This document shows positions 10,392-22,472 of a stretch of 64,000 nt of DNA, piece after piece. The notes under the pieces are model-generated. The model made no database searches. It was not told the DNA's origin and was given only the letters and a program-made list of their open reading frames with translations. Each line of letters opens with the position of its first letter. The stretch's first letter is position 1. The DNA comes from Nemertoderma westbladi (taxonomy: Eukaryota > Xenacoelomorpha > Nemertodermatida > Nemertodermatidae): assembly GCA_032718475.1 (NCBI GenBank), contig JAUCBJ010008617.1, positions 1-64,000 on the forward strand. Reading direction: 5' to 3'. Both the position numbers and the translations under genes were made by a program.

Positions 10392-11210
10392 AACTTTTCT
10401 ATGAAATGAGTGGGGTTAGGATGCTTTAAATTTAATAGATGCGACAAGAGTTGTCTAAGCATTATATATTTAACTGTAGAACGTCATATATCAGTATAGA
10501 TTATTTTAATTTATTTCTTTAATCCGGAACTGAATCCATAAAAACAACGACTCAAAATAATCAAATTAACAAGATATACTAACTGTATCACAATACCTAC
10601 AATAAAGCACAAAATATAATATTAATATACTGAACCGTAGCCACACAAAATATATAACACAATTATATTATAATTACAAAGATATAAAACATTATTGTTT
10701 ATGTGGAAAAATGTCAAATTTTTGTAACATACATTACATTTAAAGTATATTTGTTTTGAGTATATTTTTGTAAATTAAAGTTCAATTATGTGTAAAAGCA
10801 CACTTATTGTCAAAAAAAACCCACTCTTTTCGCATCAATTTGATACCACATACACTGTAAAATCATCATTTAATCCATCACAATTACAATTTGAAAAGTT
10901 GTATATAAGTTGTAATTTATATGCAAACAGAATACGGCTTTAAAATTGATAGAATACTCCCCTAATACAGTATTATTTTTCAATTATTTCTTCCAATTCG
11001 GAATCTTCAGGAAATTTTACCCTAGAAATGATGAAAAATACCATGCTTTCCACAAATTTCATATTTACCCATTATGTCACATGTAGTGTGGAATTGACCT
11101 GATGTTATATTTAATGTTTAGTTTGGTGAAGTCTGTTAACATTTGTTGATAAAATTGTTAACCCCTGGGCAACATAAAAAATCTTCGAATTGTTGGTGGT
11201 TGTTAATGGA
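10392..11210. other. AT-rich, no gene recognised
   Basis: Apart from one palindrome near 10724-10741 (TGTAACATACATTACAT type) I see nothing identifiable. Confidence 0.5.
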
Positions 11211-11650
11211 TGTGCAGGCAATCATCCCAGGAATGGAAATTGATCAACTTGCTTACTGGGCGGAAAAGCCAACCAACCACCAAGGTAAAGGCAGAATCAC
11301 CATCCGATCGCCTCAATGGTTGGAAGGCCCACTTTGAAAAGCTCCTCAATAATGACAGGGTATTGCCTGATAACTTTATAGAAGTAAAAGTGTCTGAGTC
11401 TGTACTCCCAGATATTCCCATTGGCGATATCTCCTTTGCAGAAGTTAATGCTGCTGCAAAGAGCATTAAGACCAATCATGCCAGTGGAGTAGATGGTGTC
11501 CCCCCTGGGGTCTTTAAAATGCCTGGGTGTTTAAAGCTCATCTATCCCATCAAAGTAGACATGTACAAAACAACGAGAGTCCCACAAGAAATGGAAACAA
11601 ATAAGTTGGTAATAAGTAACAAATATGTTATACCATTTCCAGGTCAGTTG
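11211..11650 (+). pseudogene. RTE-like LINE fragment, copy B (RT N-terminus)
   Basis: This fragment reads continuously through the position where copy A is interrupted. It begins Q-S-S-Q-E-W-K-L-I-N-L-L-T-G-R-K, passes N-G-W-K-A-H-F-E-K-L-L-N-N, then D-I-P-I-G-D-I-S-F-A-E-V and S-G-V-D-G-V-P-P-G-V, and ends T-T-R-V-P-Q-E-M-E-T-N-K-L-V. It is a 147-codon open frame, truncated at both ends before the catalytic motifs. Its main value is as an empty-site reference for the fold-back insertion at 4373-5222. Confidence 0.85.
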
Positions 11651-12239
11651 TGAGTAGCAGAATAATAAAATGTTATATTTTAGTATATATATAAAGCTGT
11701 AAACACCAATAATTTTGTTAAATAAAACATGGATCAATAATAAAGTAGTTTTTTATTCACCTGGCCACTCTGATGTCAAAGATAATGAGACCGAATATGT
11801 CATACCAGTTCTAGGTCAGTTGGGGGTTGCAGAATATGTGCGGGAAATTTTAAAACCTTCAAAAAAAATTAAATTAGCTGATTAAATTATATTATTTGTC
11901 ATATAAATGTGGGGGCCTGTTAAATGACTCTTATTTTAATTATAATTAAAAATGTATTACAATAAAAATAAATAAACATTTATTTTATTTTGGAATAAAA
12001 CATTAGTTACTCATTATAGTAGTTATTAAATTGGTATGTCTAACATCAATTTTTTTTTTTTGTTTGATAAATATTTTTTGATATAACAACTTCCACTGAA
12101 GGTTCAATTAAACCAGTCCCCGTCATATTCCATAACAACAAGTTCCCCATATCGAATCTTCAAAAAATTTACAATCTCTACAATTAAATTTTCATTATCA
12201 TCATTCATATCAATTTCAATATAGTCAGAATCCAACTGT
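11651..12239. other. AT-rich, no gene recognised
   Basis: Short repeated phrases occur (CCAG(T)TCTAGGTCAGTTG-like at about 11640 and 11805). I see no coding region. Confidence 0.5.
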
Positions 12240-12960
12240 CCATTGTTTTGGAGACACTGTATTGCTCCATTGCCATTAATTGCAGTAACACAATTGGCTT
12301 TCTGGTGTCCTTTGAGTTCTAGAGCTGCATCAAATAGACTGTGCAGCTTAACTAGCTTCTCAATTTATCTTGGTTTAATGAGTGTTACACTACAATCAGT
12401 ACCAGCATTGACAAAGTCTTTGATTGTAAGTATCACAGACTTTGAATAATTATGCCAGCCACACCATCTACCTACAGCACCCTTCCCATGATTTGCACAA
12501 AAAACATTCCAGGAAGGGTTGTTATTCATGTGGTTATCTTCCCTCAGAAATCTAAGGGCATGCATGCATGATGAAATGGCATGAATTGAGAGCTTGGGTT
12601 ATTGGACCATATCTGGAGTTTGACACTAGACAAATCTTTCACAAGGATCTTTATTAAGTGGTTAACTATTATACTAATCCACTACTTGTCATGAGCCAAA
12701 TTATCAGATATAACTCCTGCACATACTATCTCCTTTGCCAAAATACTGCTGTAAAAGTAGTACATGCATTTTAAAAGTCCAATGTGCAGTTTGTGCCTCA
12801 TAGATCAGCCTGATAAACAGTAATGTAATTCTCAGTGAAGTCAACTTGCAGAACAGCTAGATTGGGATTGTCTTTCACCTGCCCCTTCATTGCATTAAAG
12901 ATTGCTAATTGAACTGTCTTAATCTTCTTTCTGGTGATCTTAAAACCTTTGGCAGGCTAT
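12240..12960 (-). pseudogene. Second relic of the D-F-x-E-N-Y transposase family
   Basis: On the minus strand 12790-12940 encodes K-T-V-Q-L-A-I-F-N-A-M-K then V-L-Q-V-D-F-T-E-N-Y-I-T-V-Y-Q-A-D-L, the block holding the first catalytic Asp of this family. Further on (about 12365-12565) N-P-S-W-N-V-F-C-A-N-H-G-K-G-A-V is the block that normally reads H-G-K-G-A-V-D-G. Stops and frame changes separate the blocks. The family is the same as at 8.4-10.2 kb, but the two relics preserve different parts. No TIRs were identified for this copy. Confidence 0.6.
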
Positions 12961-13125
12961 CAACCAAGCCGTCAAGGTAGCATTTTTTCTATCATGACCA
13001 ACATCATAAACTCATAACATTAGGGGAAAGGAGCAGTTTACAGTGGGAGTGTTTTCTAACAAAAACACTAGACTATACATTTTTTCACTTACAGTCAATT
13101 ACCACTGAAGATCACTATTTTCACT

Positions 13126-13303
13126 TGCTAAATAATTGATTGGTTGAACTGACTTGGGGGGAAGTTCAAAATGCCTGATATCATCATTCTCCACCGGCAG
13201 ACCAGTATTATAATAAATTAGCATATCGCTACCATCCTAGCTAATTACCTGACTTATGCAATTGAACTTCCCACCAAATCAGTCCAACCAATCAAATCAA
13301 TGA
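13126..13303. repeat. Short MITE-like inverted repeat
   Basis: The arm at about 13130-13168 (TTGATTGGTTGAACTGACTT...) is the inverse of about 13262-13302, with roughly 90 bp between the arms. There is no coding capacity. It looks like a small non-autonomous DNA transposon or fold-back sequence. Confidence 0.75.
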
Positions 13304-13767
13304 TTACTAGGGCGCTCTATATACTTATTAAGTTTAAATTATTAAGTTATTAATCTATATAAAAAATATATTTCATAATGTCCCTTTAGGGGCTCTGAAG
13401 ATAAACACATTTTCGTGATAAATATACATAATTGGCCGATTCTTAAACTAGCTCATTCAGTTGAATGGATAGCAAGTGATATCTCTAGAGTTCTCGAATT
13501 CGATGGAAATATATCTGGGGCGTACACTGAACAGGACAGGACACGCCAATGCAAATAAAGCAGCATGGAAAATCCTTGAAGATAAATTCCGGGATAAATT
13601 TTTTCATGGGTGTGTATCTCATGGTTAACACTCATTTGGGAAAGATATATTCTGCACCAGTAAAACCAATAATAGTGAACCGACCCGACCTACCCTGTTA
13701 ACTATCTATTCGATAGATATCTATTTACTGAATTTTTGTGTCAAATGCATAGAGGTTGTAAAATATT

Positions 13768-14773
13768 ATGAAAGCGAAACTAGAGAAGATGCAATTAGCA
13801 AACAATGTCCACTGCCTTGTTATGCCAGCCACTACACAATGGGGAACAATAGAAGGTTGTTTCCACAGCCTAGTAGAGTCTGAATCTTTATTAAATGCTG
13901 TAGTTTTAGCTCATGAATCGTTATTAAATGCGGTTGTTTCAGCTCGAGATTTTGTTACTGGGCGAAAAATATGCCAGAGCTGTAGGAGATTATCACACGA
14001 GTGGAATTTGTTGAAAATATATGTCATCATGCTCTTACTATTATTGGCCCAATTGACAAATGCATTCACTACTTTCAAAAGTAATGACATTCCTATATGT
14101 GAAGTTTACAAATGTTTGTGAAATTTCCCAGAGTTATGTGACTTAGATATCACCGAGGTCGAGAAAGATTACTTAGTGATTCTCTGTAACAAGTCGATTT
14201 TATGTATGAGAATGGTCATGGTGTAGTGGGTAACTTCTAGATCCCCATTACCTCAGTATATGACGACCTATATGACGACTTTAAGGAGACCCTTGAAGAG
14301 TTTATATATAAGTTCCCCATAGATGGTCTTACTGCTTTTGCAAAGGAAAAAACAATAATGATGCAACAGTTCAAGGACTTTCAGATATACACATCAGCAC
14401 TGACAGAAAGATATGGATTTAGAATACAGGCGATTATGGCAAAGAAGAAAACTGTTAGGCAGTTCTAGTTGACTGATGGAAGATGTTGACCACATTTGCA
14501 AAAACTAGCCCTAAAGGTCTTTAGTGTCATAAACAGCCGCTTCAGAACAGAACTTATCTTCCTTTGGCTTCATGCATAGCAAGTTCCGAAATAGACTCGA
14601 TTCAAAGAAAGTTGAGATGAGTTTATATTAAAATTAACCATAAGCGTCTCCAGTCTCTAGATACTGATGTTGTTCCAGAAATTGATTTAGGGGTGTCACA
14701 CAGAGCAATTTTACAGTACCGTGGATCTGGGTCTATTAAATTTAAAAATGCTTTAGATCCATGTTACAATTAA
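13768..14773 (+). pseudogene. hAT-type transposase fragment
   Basis: The first ORF (13768-14121) contains M-P-A-T-T-Q-W-G-T-I-E-G-C-F-H-S-L-V-E, equivalent to the P-x-x-T-R-W-G block of hAT transposases, here with Gln for Arg. It then holds a tandem duplication of E-S-L-L-N-A-V-V (about 13888-13940). After a decayed stretch the C-terminal hAT dimerisation block is recognisable at 14560-14670 as S-F-G-F-M-H-S-K-F-R-N-R-L-D-S-K-K-V-E. A frame change leads to I-K-I-N-H-K-R-L and an open tail to about 14773. There are multiple stops and shifts, so it is dead. N-terminal BED finger and TIRs were not found. Confidence 0.65.
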
Positions 14774-16081
14774 CAATTTCTAAGTTACATAGAGTACTAA
14801 GCTACAAATTTATTTATTCGAGTTTGCCTTTGATTGCCTTTGATTCGAATTAAGAATTTATTTTTGAATCATAACTAGACTTATTAACCACAACTTGTTG
14901 AGTTATTTTCCCGGTTATTTTACCCAATATTTTACCATGGGCGAATACTACATCGAATACTAAAAAAAATACACGAAAGTGACATAAAAGCTATTTATGA
15001 ATTTATGAATATTTATGAATATAATATATTGCATTACTGCTTCAGTACTACTGCTGTCGGATTCTGTTTCGAATTCAGTAAAAAGCGTTTACTGTCACAT
15101 TTTCTAATGTGAACATTTCATATGGACCAGTACTGTAATACTCTTATTTCAATTTTCGACACGCCCATTTTCTTCAGTAGGCCTTAGGCCATATCATTTC
15201 TAAATTAAGCCATTGCGACGTCGCAAATTAAGGAGTTTGTTTTAAATAAATCGTAAAATTAATAATTGTCTTGAAATAAATAATGCGCACCATCACAACA
15301 ACTACTGTATAATATTCACATGCTGTATAATAACTACCGTAGTCCTAGGGTGTATGTGATATTACATATTAAAAACTGACAAATTTCGACAATATACTCG
15401 AAAATATAAAGTAACTGCTTGAACCTCTGTCATTACATTTACCATAATAATTACTTACAATTACATAAGATTAATATTATATTACTGTGGGCTCTGTTAG
15501 TAGTTCGCCGTTCCAATTTAGAAGCTGTACACAAAACAACCAAAATCCCGACAGGAAAAACGGGAATCGTGAATGTTACTCAAATTACAACTAAAAGAAC
15601 TGCAATAGTTTTTTTTCGAAAACATGTACACGTACAGTATAGGGTAGGTATTAGTTACTCTTATTCAATATAGTAATTACAGTACCGGTAGACTTTAAAA
15701 ATAAATTAATCATAACAATGCGTTATATTTAATGTTGAAATATTCCCTGAAACTGTAAATAAAACTTAAATCCTGCAAATCGTTTAAGCAAATAAATTAA
15801 ATAAAAATAAATAAATAAAAAATATGCCGAAATACAATTAAAGTAAATTAGTAGTGAAAAAATATATATTTAACAAAAATATAATTGTTATAAAATAATA
15901 GAAAATGGTAACGTAAAAATAGAAAGAGGATTTTTGACACAATCTGTGAAAATTAATATTTCAGTTCAGCGAATTTTAATGTTAATTTCACTAACAAATT
16001 AAGTGAAAGGACCAGGTAACAGTGGAACAGTAGTCTAACGAAAATAATAAACGAAAATCATCACTAGAACAAGTTTCAGTT
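14774..16081. other. AT-rich, no gene recognised
   Basis: It contains an A/T-rich simple stretch near 15780-15835 (AAATA repeats). Small ORFs, such as one at 15419-15673, have no recognisable motif. Confidence 0.5.
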
Positions 16082-17660
16082 TTATTTTTGCTGGTAATCA
16101 ACTGAAATTTGCATCGATTTCCAGTGATGAGAGCGTACCATTTTGATTGGGCAAAAGTCCCCCTTACTTAAAGTCTCCTTACTTGATCCTGATGCCAGAA
16201 CGACATTAGTTGCAGTTGCAGTATTAAATAACTTACACAAAGATGTCGCGGTGGTTGGCGCAGTGGTAGGCTTTGGAACCATCGTATTCTCCTGGGTTGT
16301 GTCTAATACTGTATAAACACTCGCTTCTGTGTCAACCTCAAGACTCCCCCGGAAATATTGGTTGTTGAGCTTTACTAATGTCATATTCATCACTTTAGGT
16401 GACTCGTGGTAACTCATGGTCGTTGCTAAATTGTTATGACCCAACTTTCGTTGAACGAATGCAGCAGGCATTCTATCACTGACAATACCCTTGGCTGTTG
16501 TTTTCCTTAGGCTCATGCCGACTAGATTCTTCCCAGCCAGGTCAATCACGGTACTTTTAGCTATGTCTTTGACAATTTTGTTGAAGTGGTTTTTTCCAGT
16601 TAGCTGAGAAGTAAACCATGAACTCATTGGATCTTTTGGTGTGGAAATCTTTGGCCTTACCCAGCAAGGCGCTTCATCATCAACAAGGCCATCTGGGAAT
16701 CGCTTGGCAATATGGAAGCTGTGTAGGAACACAGGACAAATAGCAGGATCTGATGGAACTTCGAAAGCAACTGGGGGAGACTCGCGTGGTTTGTTACAAC
16801 CTTTACATGTTTTGGTCATCATTCTTTCCGTGAATTCGAGAAAATGTAGTTTCCTTTGAGGGCAGTATAACTTTCGTATATCTTTTATTTTCATGTTTCG
16901 CATTTTAAGACCTGGGTGGAAACACAAGTGAATTAATTAAAGAAAATACTAATGTATTTCGTAACATGTACGGAGTGTCGTATCCAAGAGCACTGGATTC
17001 CTTTAAAAATGGGAAATCTTCTAGTTCCAAAGGAGTACTAGCACTTGGCAAGTTTCCTTTCCCAGCAGCCTTTAAGGATTGCATTCGTTTGTTATATATT
17101 TTCTGAGTTTTCCGGAATTCAAAACGTTCTAGTACATTACCATAGTCAAGATCTTCTCTTAAGTAACGAATAATACCGAAATAATAGGCATGTAGTGTTG
17201 TTGTCTCGAATTTATCGCCATTTGCCTTTTTGTAACGTTTGATAAAACTATTGACATTGTTGTCAAGCATGATTATACTCATCTGTTCAATAGGAATGTG
17301 ACATTTGATAGATTTTAAAATTTCGAAAATGTAGATATTGTTTGGTATTTTGCCTTGTGTTATGATTTTTGTGTAATTTTAAGTATTCGTCATTTACTGA
17401 AATCTTGAGAAAGTCGTAAATTTACATCACTCACTACATCAGCATCCAAAATGCCACTACTGTCATTTTCGGAACCAATGAAACTGGAAGTGAGACTATC
17501 ATCTGGCTGGCTCGCTATCTTCTAGGACTATACTTGTACCAGTAGTTTCAGGACTTACACCGGTGTTGGGATTCCCATTTTCTTCGAGTTCCATTTCGAA
17601 ATCAGAAAATAAGGCGTTTACAACATCATCTGTCAGACTATTGCTGGCATTGTAATTCAT
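16082..17660 (-). pseudogene. Crypton-type tyrosine recombinase (DUF3504-like), frameshifted
   Basis: On the minus strand an acidic N-terminal part starts at ATG 17660 (M-N-Y-N-A-S-N-S-L). It shifts frame once near 17510 and runs to about 17395. The core (17282 down to 16905) has the Crypton/DUF3504 pattern: L-D-N-N-V-N-S-F-I, T-T-T-L-H-A-Y-Y-F-G-I-I-R-Y-L-R, a K-x-L-K-A-A-G-K-G linker, and T-P-Y-M-L-R-N-T-L-V-F-S-L. A one-base frameshift at about 16915 leads into L-C-F-H-P-G-L-K-M and the catalytic C-terminus. That part has S-L-R-K-T, Q-R-K-L-G-H-N and T-T-M-S-Y-H-E, giving the Arg, the Gly-His and the nucleophilic Tyr (about 16410). The expected catalytic residues are largely kept, so decay is recent. 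Cryptons lack TIRs, consistent with none being visible. Confidence 0.8.
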
Positions 17661-17869
17661 ATTTTATGTACACCTAGTCTAGTCAGAGTGTAGTACCATA
17701 CCGATATGGGGTTCTCTAAAGCGGAATTGAAAGTATTGGACCAGGCAGAATACAGTACTGCAGTATGCCTACCAATTGACCAATATATAGGCCTACTGAG
17801 TTTTGAAAATACACAGAAGCTAAACTGAAAGTATCCGACCTTGTTGCGTTGCAGAACCGGTAATGGTAG

Positions 17870-20800
17870 GTGATTCTAAAAATGGTGCCCACGCAACGCT
17901 GCTGCACTTGCTGCAGTGGGGCTTGTTGGGGGTGTAGGTGCTCCAAAGCTGGAGTTCCCTGCATCTCGTGCACTCCACTAACCCTCAACAAATGCACCAA
18001 TGGACCAACGGCAACCGTCCTTCCAGCCAGTTCGTCGACGAATCATTCCTCTCCGAATTCATCATCTCAACCCACGGTTCTACACTCGACCTCGTCCTCG
18101 TCCACCTCCCTAGACTCTGGTTTAGATGACATGGATACCACTCTGGTACCCAAACCTGAGGGTCCCCTTGCTCCGACTGCTGTTTTCTCCCTGGTGGAAT
18201 CCATCGAGTCAGCCTTCGGAGGCGTCTGGGTCAACGAACCGGGCACCTCTACCGACTCCTTCTGGGCGGACATACACGAGCGCCTAACACACCTGCCATC
18301 GCGGCGGTACTTTGTTCCCAGCGGAAATGTTGGTAGGAGAGCAGCGGGGATGCTCACGGACGAGATCGCAGAACCTGCAGGGTAGTCCCCGGCCAGTGGG
18401 TGGTGACGCGGAGTTCTGGAACTCGCTACTGATGCGGTACGACACCCATAGTAGCCAGCTCCGGGAAGCATTCGCGGCCCTCGCGCGTCGGATGGTGGAC
18501 TCGGTGATTCCGGGCTCTCTGAGCCTGTCGACTTGTCGCCCTCAACAAACAGCCGGGTGTTCGACTGATCGGAGTCGGGGAGGTCCCCTACAGACTCCTT
18601 GCAAACTGTATCGTCTCTACTACTGGTTCCAATATCGGCCAGGTGTGCAGGGCAGACCAGCTGTATGGCGGGTTGAAGGCGGGAATCGAGGGCGCGGTAC
18701 ACTCCATGACCAGGCTTTTCGACCAGGAGGAATCCGACTGCATTCTGCTCGTGGATGCCAAAAACGCATTCAACTCCATCAGCCTCACTGCTGTATCAAC
18801 TGGCACAGATGCTCGCGGTTTATGTTCAATGCCTACAACGGCCACGCTGCTCTCTACCTCCCAGGCCAGGAGAGAACCCTCCCATCTGGAGCAAAGAGGG
18901 ATATATGCAGGGCGACCCACTTGCAATGGGTGGATATGGTTGCTCCTCGTTGCCACTGATCTGGGTTCTCCGCAGTGTTGCAGCTTCTTCACAGGCAGTG
19001 CAGGCGGTTGTCGCGCCCATACCGGAATCATTCGTTCCTCTGACTACACCGGCGGTGCAGGCAGTTGTCGCGCCAGTAATAGACTCATTCCTCCATCTTC
19101 ACCAACGGTGCAGGCATCTGTCGCGCCCGTAATGGACTCAATTGTTCCTCCGACTTCACCCGGGGTGCAGGCGGTTGTCGCGCCAGTAACAGACTCAGAC
19201 GTTTCTCTGACTTCACCGGCGGTGCAGGCTGTTGTCGTGCCCCTAACGGACCCAGTCGTTCCTCCGACCTCACCAGCAGTGCAGGCGGTTGTCGTGCCCA
19301 TAATGGACTCGGTTGTTCCTCCGAACTCACTGGCGGTGCAGGTGCAGGCATTTGTCGCACCCGTAATGGACTCGATTGTTCCCCAGATTTCACCGGCGGT
19401 GCAGGCAGTTGTCGCGCCAGTAACAGACTCGGTTGTTCCTCCGACTTCACCGGCGGTGCACGTGGTCATCGCGCCCATAACACACTCGATTGTCCCTCTG
19501 ACTTCACAGGCAGTGCAGGCGGTTGTCGCGCCAGTAATGGAGTCTGTCGTTCCTCCGATTTCACCAGCGGTGCAGGTGGTTGTCGCACCCGTAACAAACT
19601 CAGATGTTTCTCCGACTTCACCGGCAGTACAGGCTGATGTTGCACCCCTAATGGACCCGGTCATTCCCCCTACTTCACCAGCGGTGCAAGAACCATGCAA
19701 CAAGCGCTCGGACTGCTGCCAGTGTTGGTACGCTGACGATGCCTTGGCTGTTGGCAGACTGGCAGCTGTACATCGGTGGTGGCTGATGCTGAAAGAATTA
19801 GGCCCCTCAATCGGATACTTCCCCGAGCCGAGTAAGAGTCAGTTGGTTATCAAACACAGACTGGAAGACGCTGCCCACAAGATATTCGGCTCCAGCGGTG
19901 TCTGGATATCCCACGGCCACTACTTTCTTGTAGGCTATGTTGGCAACTCCGTTGGCAAGCGGGCGTTTCTAGCGGAGAAGGTGTCTGGCAGGACGAAGTC
20001 CATCGACATCCTAGCGGATGTCGCAACAGAGTTCCCTCAGACAGCCCACTCAGCGATGAGCCCGTTGTCTGCAAGCTGACTACATCCTCCGGGTGTGCAA
20101 CCCACACAAGTCAGAACTTGCTCCGATCCGGTCGATGTTGGTCAACCGATACATCCCCTCTCTTTTCGGTTCGACCCCCAGCCCGGCCCTTGATTGGCTC
20201 TTGCTTCTCCCGGTCCGACACGGTGGTCTAGGCATCCAGGATCCCATTGAGCAATCCGGGCCGGCCCATCTCGCATCGACTTCCAGTACTGCTAGGGTTG
20301 TGGAGGCCATAGAGACTCTGGTGGGCGTCTCCACGTTGCTGACCACGTCGCCTGCCTCAAGACAGCCCTTGTCGAGTGTCGACAGACACAGGACGCCACC
20401 TGTAAGGCCAAATTCGAGGCCTCTCTGGCGGCGTTCCTACTTGATCGGCGCCAAACTGTCAGCCGGGCGGTGAAATACAAGACTGGTGGATGGCTCTCCA
20501 CGCAACCCTCGCCCATAGACCACACCAACCTGGACCCGCAGTCTTTTCGGGACAACCTCGCGTTGCGTATAGTATGGCGCCCCCAGACCTTCCAGTAAAC
20601 TGCGAGGGCTGCAGCGAGCCCTTGGACACTGCGCACGCTCTCAGCTGCAAGTTTGGAGGGCTAGTTATTCGCCGGCACAATGAGATCAGGGACGTGTTTG
20701 GTGACCTTCTTGTGGAGGCCTTCGGTGCGACTAACGTCGAGCGGGAGGTCACCCTGGCCAAAGGTCACCTGGTCTTGGATGGGCAGGCGGTGGAGGGGGT

Positions 20801-21246
20801 GAGGGCGGATTTGGTATCCAGGGGTGTTTGGGCAAACCAGGTAGTGGCGTCTTTCGACGTATCGATTATAAATCTCGACGCCACTTCCTATGTTCGCTCC
20901 AACACCTCAACGGAGACCTTACTCGCCCAGAGGGAGCGGGTCTAGCAGGCGCACTACCAGGAGGCCTGTTACCTTCACCTTCACCCCATTGGTGTGTTCC
21001 ACTGATGGTGTGTGGGGTGCGGAGGTGGCTGTATTCATTCGGCACCATGCAGAGACCCTATGCTCTAAGAGGGTCGGGATGAGACAGCGGGGTTTGGGAG
21101 AGGTTTTGGGTGTGGTGAGGTGGTGGCTGCAGTTTGGTCTCCTTCGGGCGATCTCTCTGTGCCTCCGGGGTGGTAGGAGGCCGTGGCAGGGCCTCGGGTT
21201 TGGGGATGGGGCGGGGATTCGGGGTGTTGACCCAGATATGTACTGA
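17870..21246 (+). pseudogene. RLE-type LINE polyprotein with frameshifts
   Basis: The N-terminus (17870-18000) has C-C-T-C-C, C-W-G-C-R-C-S-K-A-G-V-P-C-I-S-C and a final C-T-N, a Cys cluster typical of this LINE group. RT starts around 18480 (V-I-P-G-S-L, then in a shifted frame N-K-Q-P-G-V-R-L-I-G-V-G-E-V). It continues with L-K-A-G-I-E-G-A-V-H-S-M, L-L-V-D-A-K-N-A-F-N-S-I (first catalytic Asp), M-Q-G-D-P-L-A-M (about 18905) and W-Y-A-D-D-A (catalytic, 19729-19740). Between the last two lies a 60-bp minisatellite. Downstream are P-S-L-F-G-S...H-G-G-L-G-I, then C-E-G-C-S-E-P-L-D-T-A-H-A-L (zinc-knuckle-like) and R-A-D-L...A-S-F-D-V-S-I, which matches the restriction-like endonuclease. The end is L-L-R-A-I-S-L-C-L-R-G-G-R-R-P. 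At least four frame changes are present. Confidence 0.75.
18994..19690 (+). repeat. 60-bp minisatellite inside an RT gene, about 11-12 units
   Basis: Units of 60 bp (20 codons) repeat from GCAGTGCAGGCGGTTGTCGC at about 18994 to 19690. The typical translation is A-V-Q-A-V-V-A-P-V-x-D-S-V-V-P-P-T-S-P. One unit carries a 6-bp duplication (V-Q-V-Q), and a one-base change of frame occurs near 19085. Long antisense ORFs over this array are repeat artefacts. Confidence 0.95.
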
Positions 21247-21402
21247 TTACATATCTGTTTCTTTATTGTAAATATTTACTGTTAACCTGTGCTTCAATCT
21301 TAATTATTCTACTTAGTTAATTTGTGATCATTTGTGCTTCACCTGATTTTATATTTTATTAATGGAATAATAAAAAGTTATGATTTTGTTGAAAAAAAAA
21401 AA

Positions 21403-22047
21403 TAATACCTACCAACAGTGCGAAGTGTAGGTTACACTTCGCAGTGGGTACAGCCTGGAGAAAAAGAGATGACAGAGCTGTCAAAGTGCGTTCAAAATGC
21501 GATACAAAACGACCAGTGTCACAGCGAAGTGTATCTGTGAATCAGGCTTTATATATAAGGTCCTACTGGTTGGACTGTATAATAGTTTTAAACTACAGTA
21601 GTAACTTGCTTGGCCTGCATTTCTAAACTGATGTTTGTTTAGTCACTAGGCAACCATTCTGTTGCTAAGCTAAATGTAGAATAAGTGGGAAATAATATAG
21701 TTATTTTCCCTAGGGCAAAACGCCCTGTAGAAATACATTGTTCTTGTTATTTTCCCGCAAATTAATGTGTAATAACTATATTTTTTATTATTTGAACAGT
21801 GTGCATGGAAATATTCCCGCTCCCAATAGAGGCATTGCACAGTAGAGACCAATTAAATAATTAGTGTATAAAAAAGTCAAAATTTAAATTTGCAACTTAT
21901 ATACTGATTTTGGGTTCAGTTCTAGAATTCTTGCCTGGAAACCATTCCGCACACCAGACATGGTTGAAGCATACCATAACTTTGGCCCCTCATATCCGTA
22001 ATATCAATTTTGTTTGGAAATGAGTAATGGAAATGTAAAAAAAAATA
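21403..22047. other. AT-rich, no gene recognised
   Basis: No conserved coding block or clear repeat was seen, apart from short inverted phrases around 21690-21800 (AACTATATT / AATATAGTT). Confidence 0.45.
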
Positions 22048-22440
22048 GTAACCGTAATACAATTAAGTCAATATGGTAGGACAGTACTGCGTACACATAC
22101 CAGGGTTAGATATTCATACGTAATACATTTCATACAAATCAACCAACAATAATTATTTAACGAAAACTGGAAACAATCTCGAAATACAAGTTAAAAGAAG
22201 TATACATAATACAGTTAAGTCAATACTGTAGGATATAAATGTATACACACACCATGGTTAGATATTCATATGTAATACATATAATACAAATGAACTAACA
22301 ATAATTAGAGAAAAAATGGAAACCATATAGAAATAAAGTATCCGTAATACAGTTTTAAGTCACTACTGTAGGACAAAAATGTACACACAGACACCAGGGT
22401 TAAACAAAAAGTGGAAATAATCTCGAAATGCAAATTAATT
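22048..22440. repeat. Tandem repeat of about 145 bp, nearly three units
   Basis: Units start at about 22048, 22199 and 22339, each opening with GTAxCxTAATACAxTTAAGTCA and containing CCAGGGTTAGATATTCAT or a variant. The third unit is shorter. Confidence 0.85.
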
Positions 22441-22472
22441 AGCAAGTCGTAGGACTTGATTACTGTAAGAAT

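Larger units (their letters stand above)
17830..21402 (+). mobile_element. GC-rich LINE with C-terminal restriction-like endonuclease
   Basis: A block of clearly higher GC than its surroundings spans about 17.85-21.25 kb and ends near 21402 after an A-rich tail. It encodes, in order, a Cys-rich DNA-binding region, a reverse transcriptase and a C-terminal restriction-like endonuclease. That layout fits the R2/NeSL-type (RLE) group of non-LTR elements rather than the APE type. Frame changes are few, so the copy is comparatively young. A second 3' fragment lies at 7530-7770. Exact clade is not resolved by eye. Confidence 0.75.

Noticed and set aside
18067-18702. 211-codon minus-strand ORF in the GC-rich LINE
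   Set aside because: It overlaps the recognisable plus-strand LINE N-terminus and RT start. High GC lowers stop frequency, and no motif is present.
19044-19703. 219-codon minus-strand ORF rich in T-A-G-E-V-G-G-T repeats
   Set aside because: It is the antisense translation of the 60-bp minisatellite. Because the unit is a multiple of three, all frames without a stop in one unit stay open.
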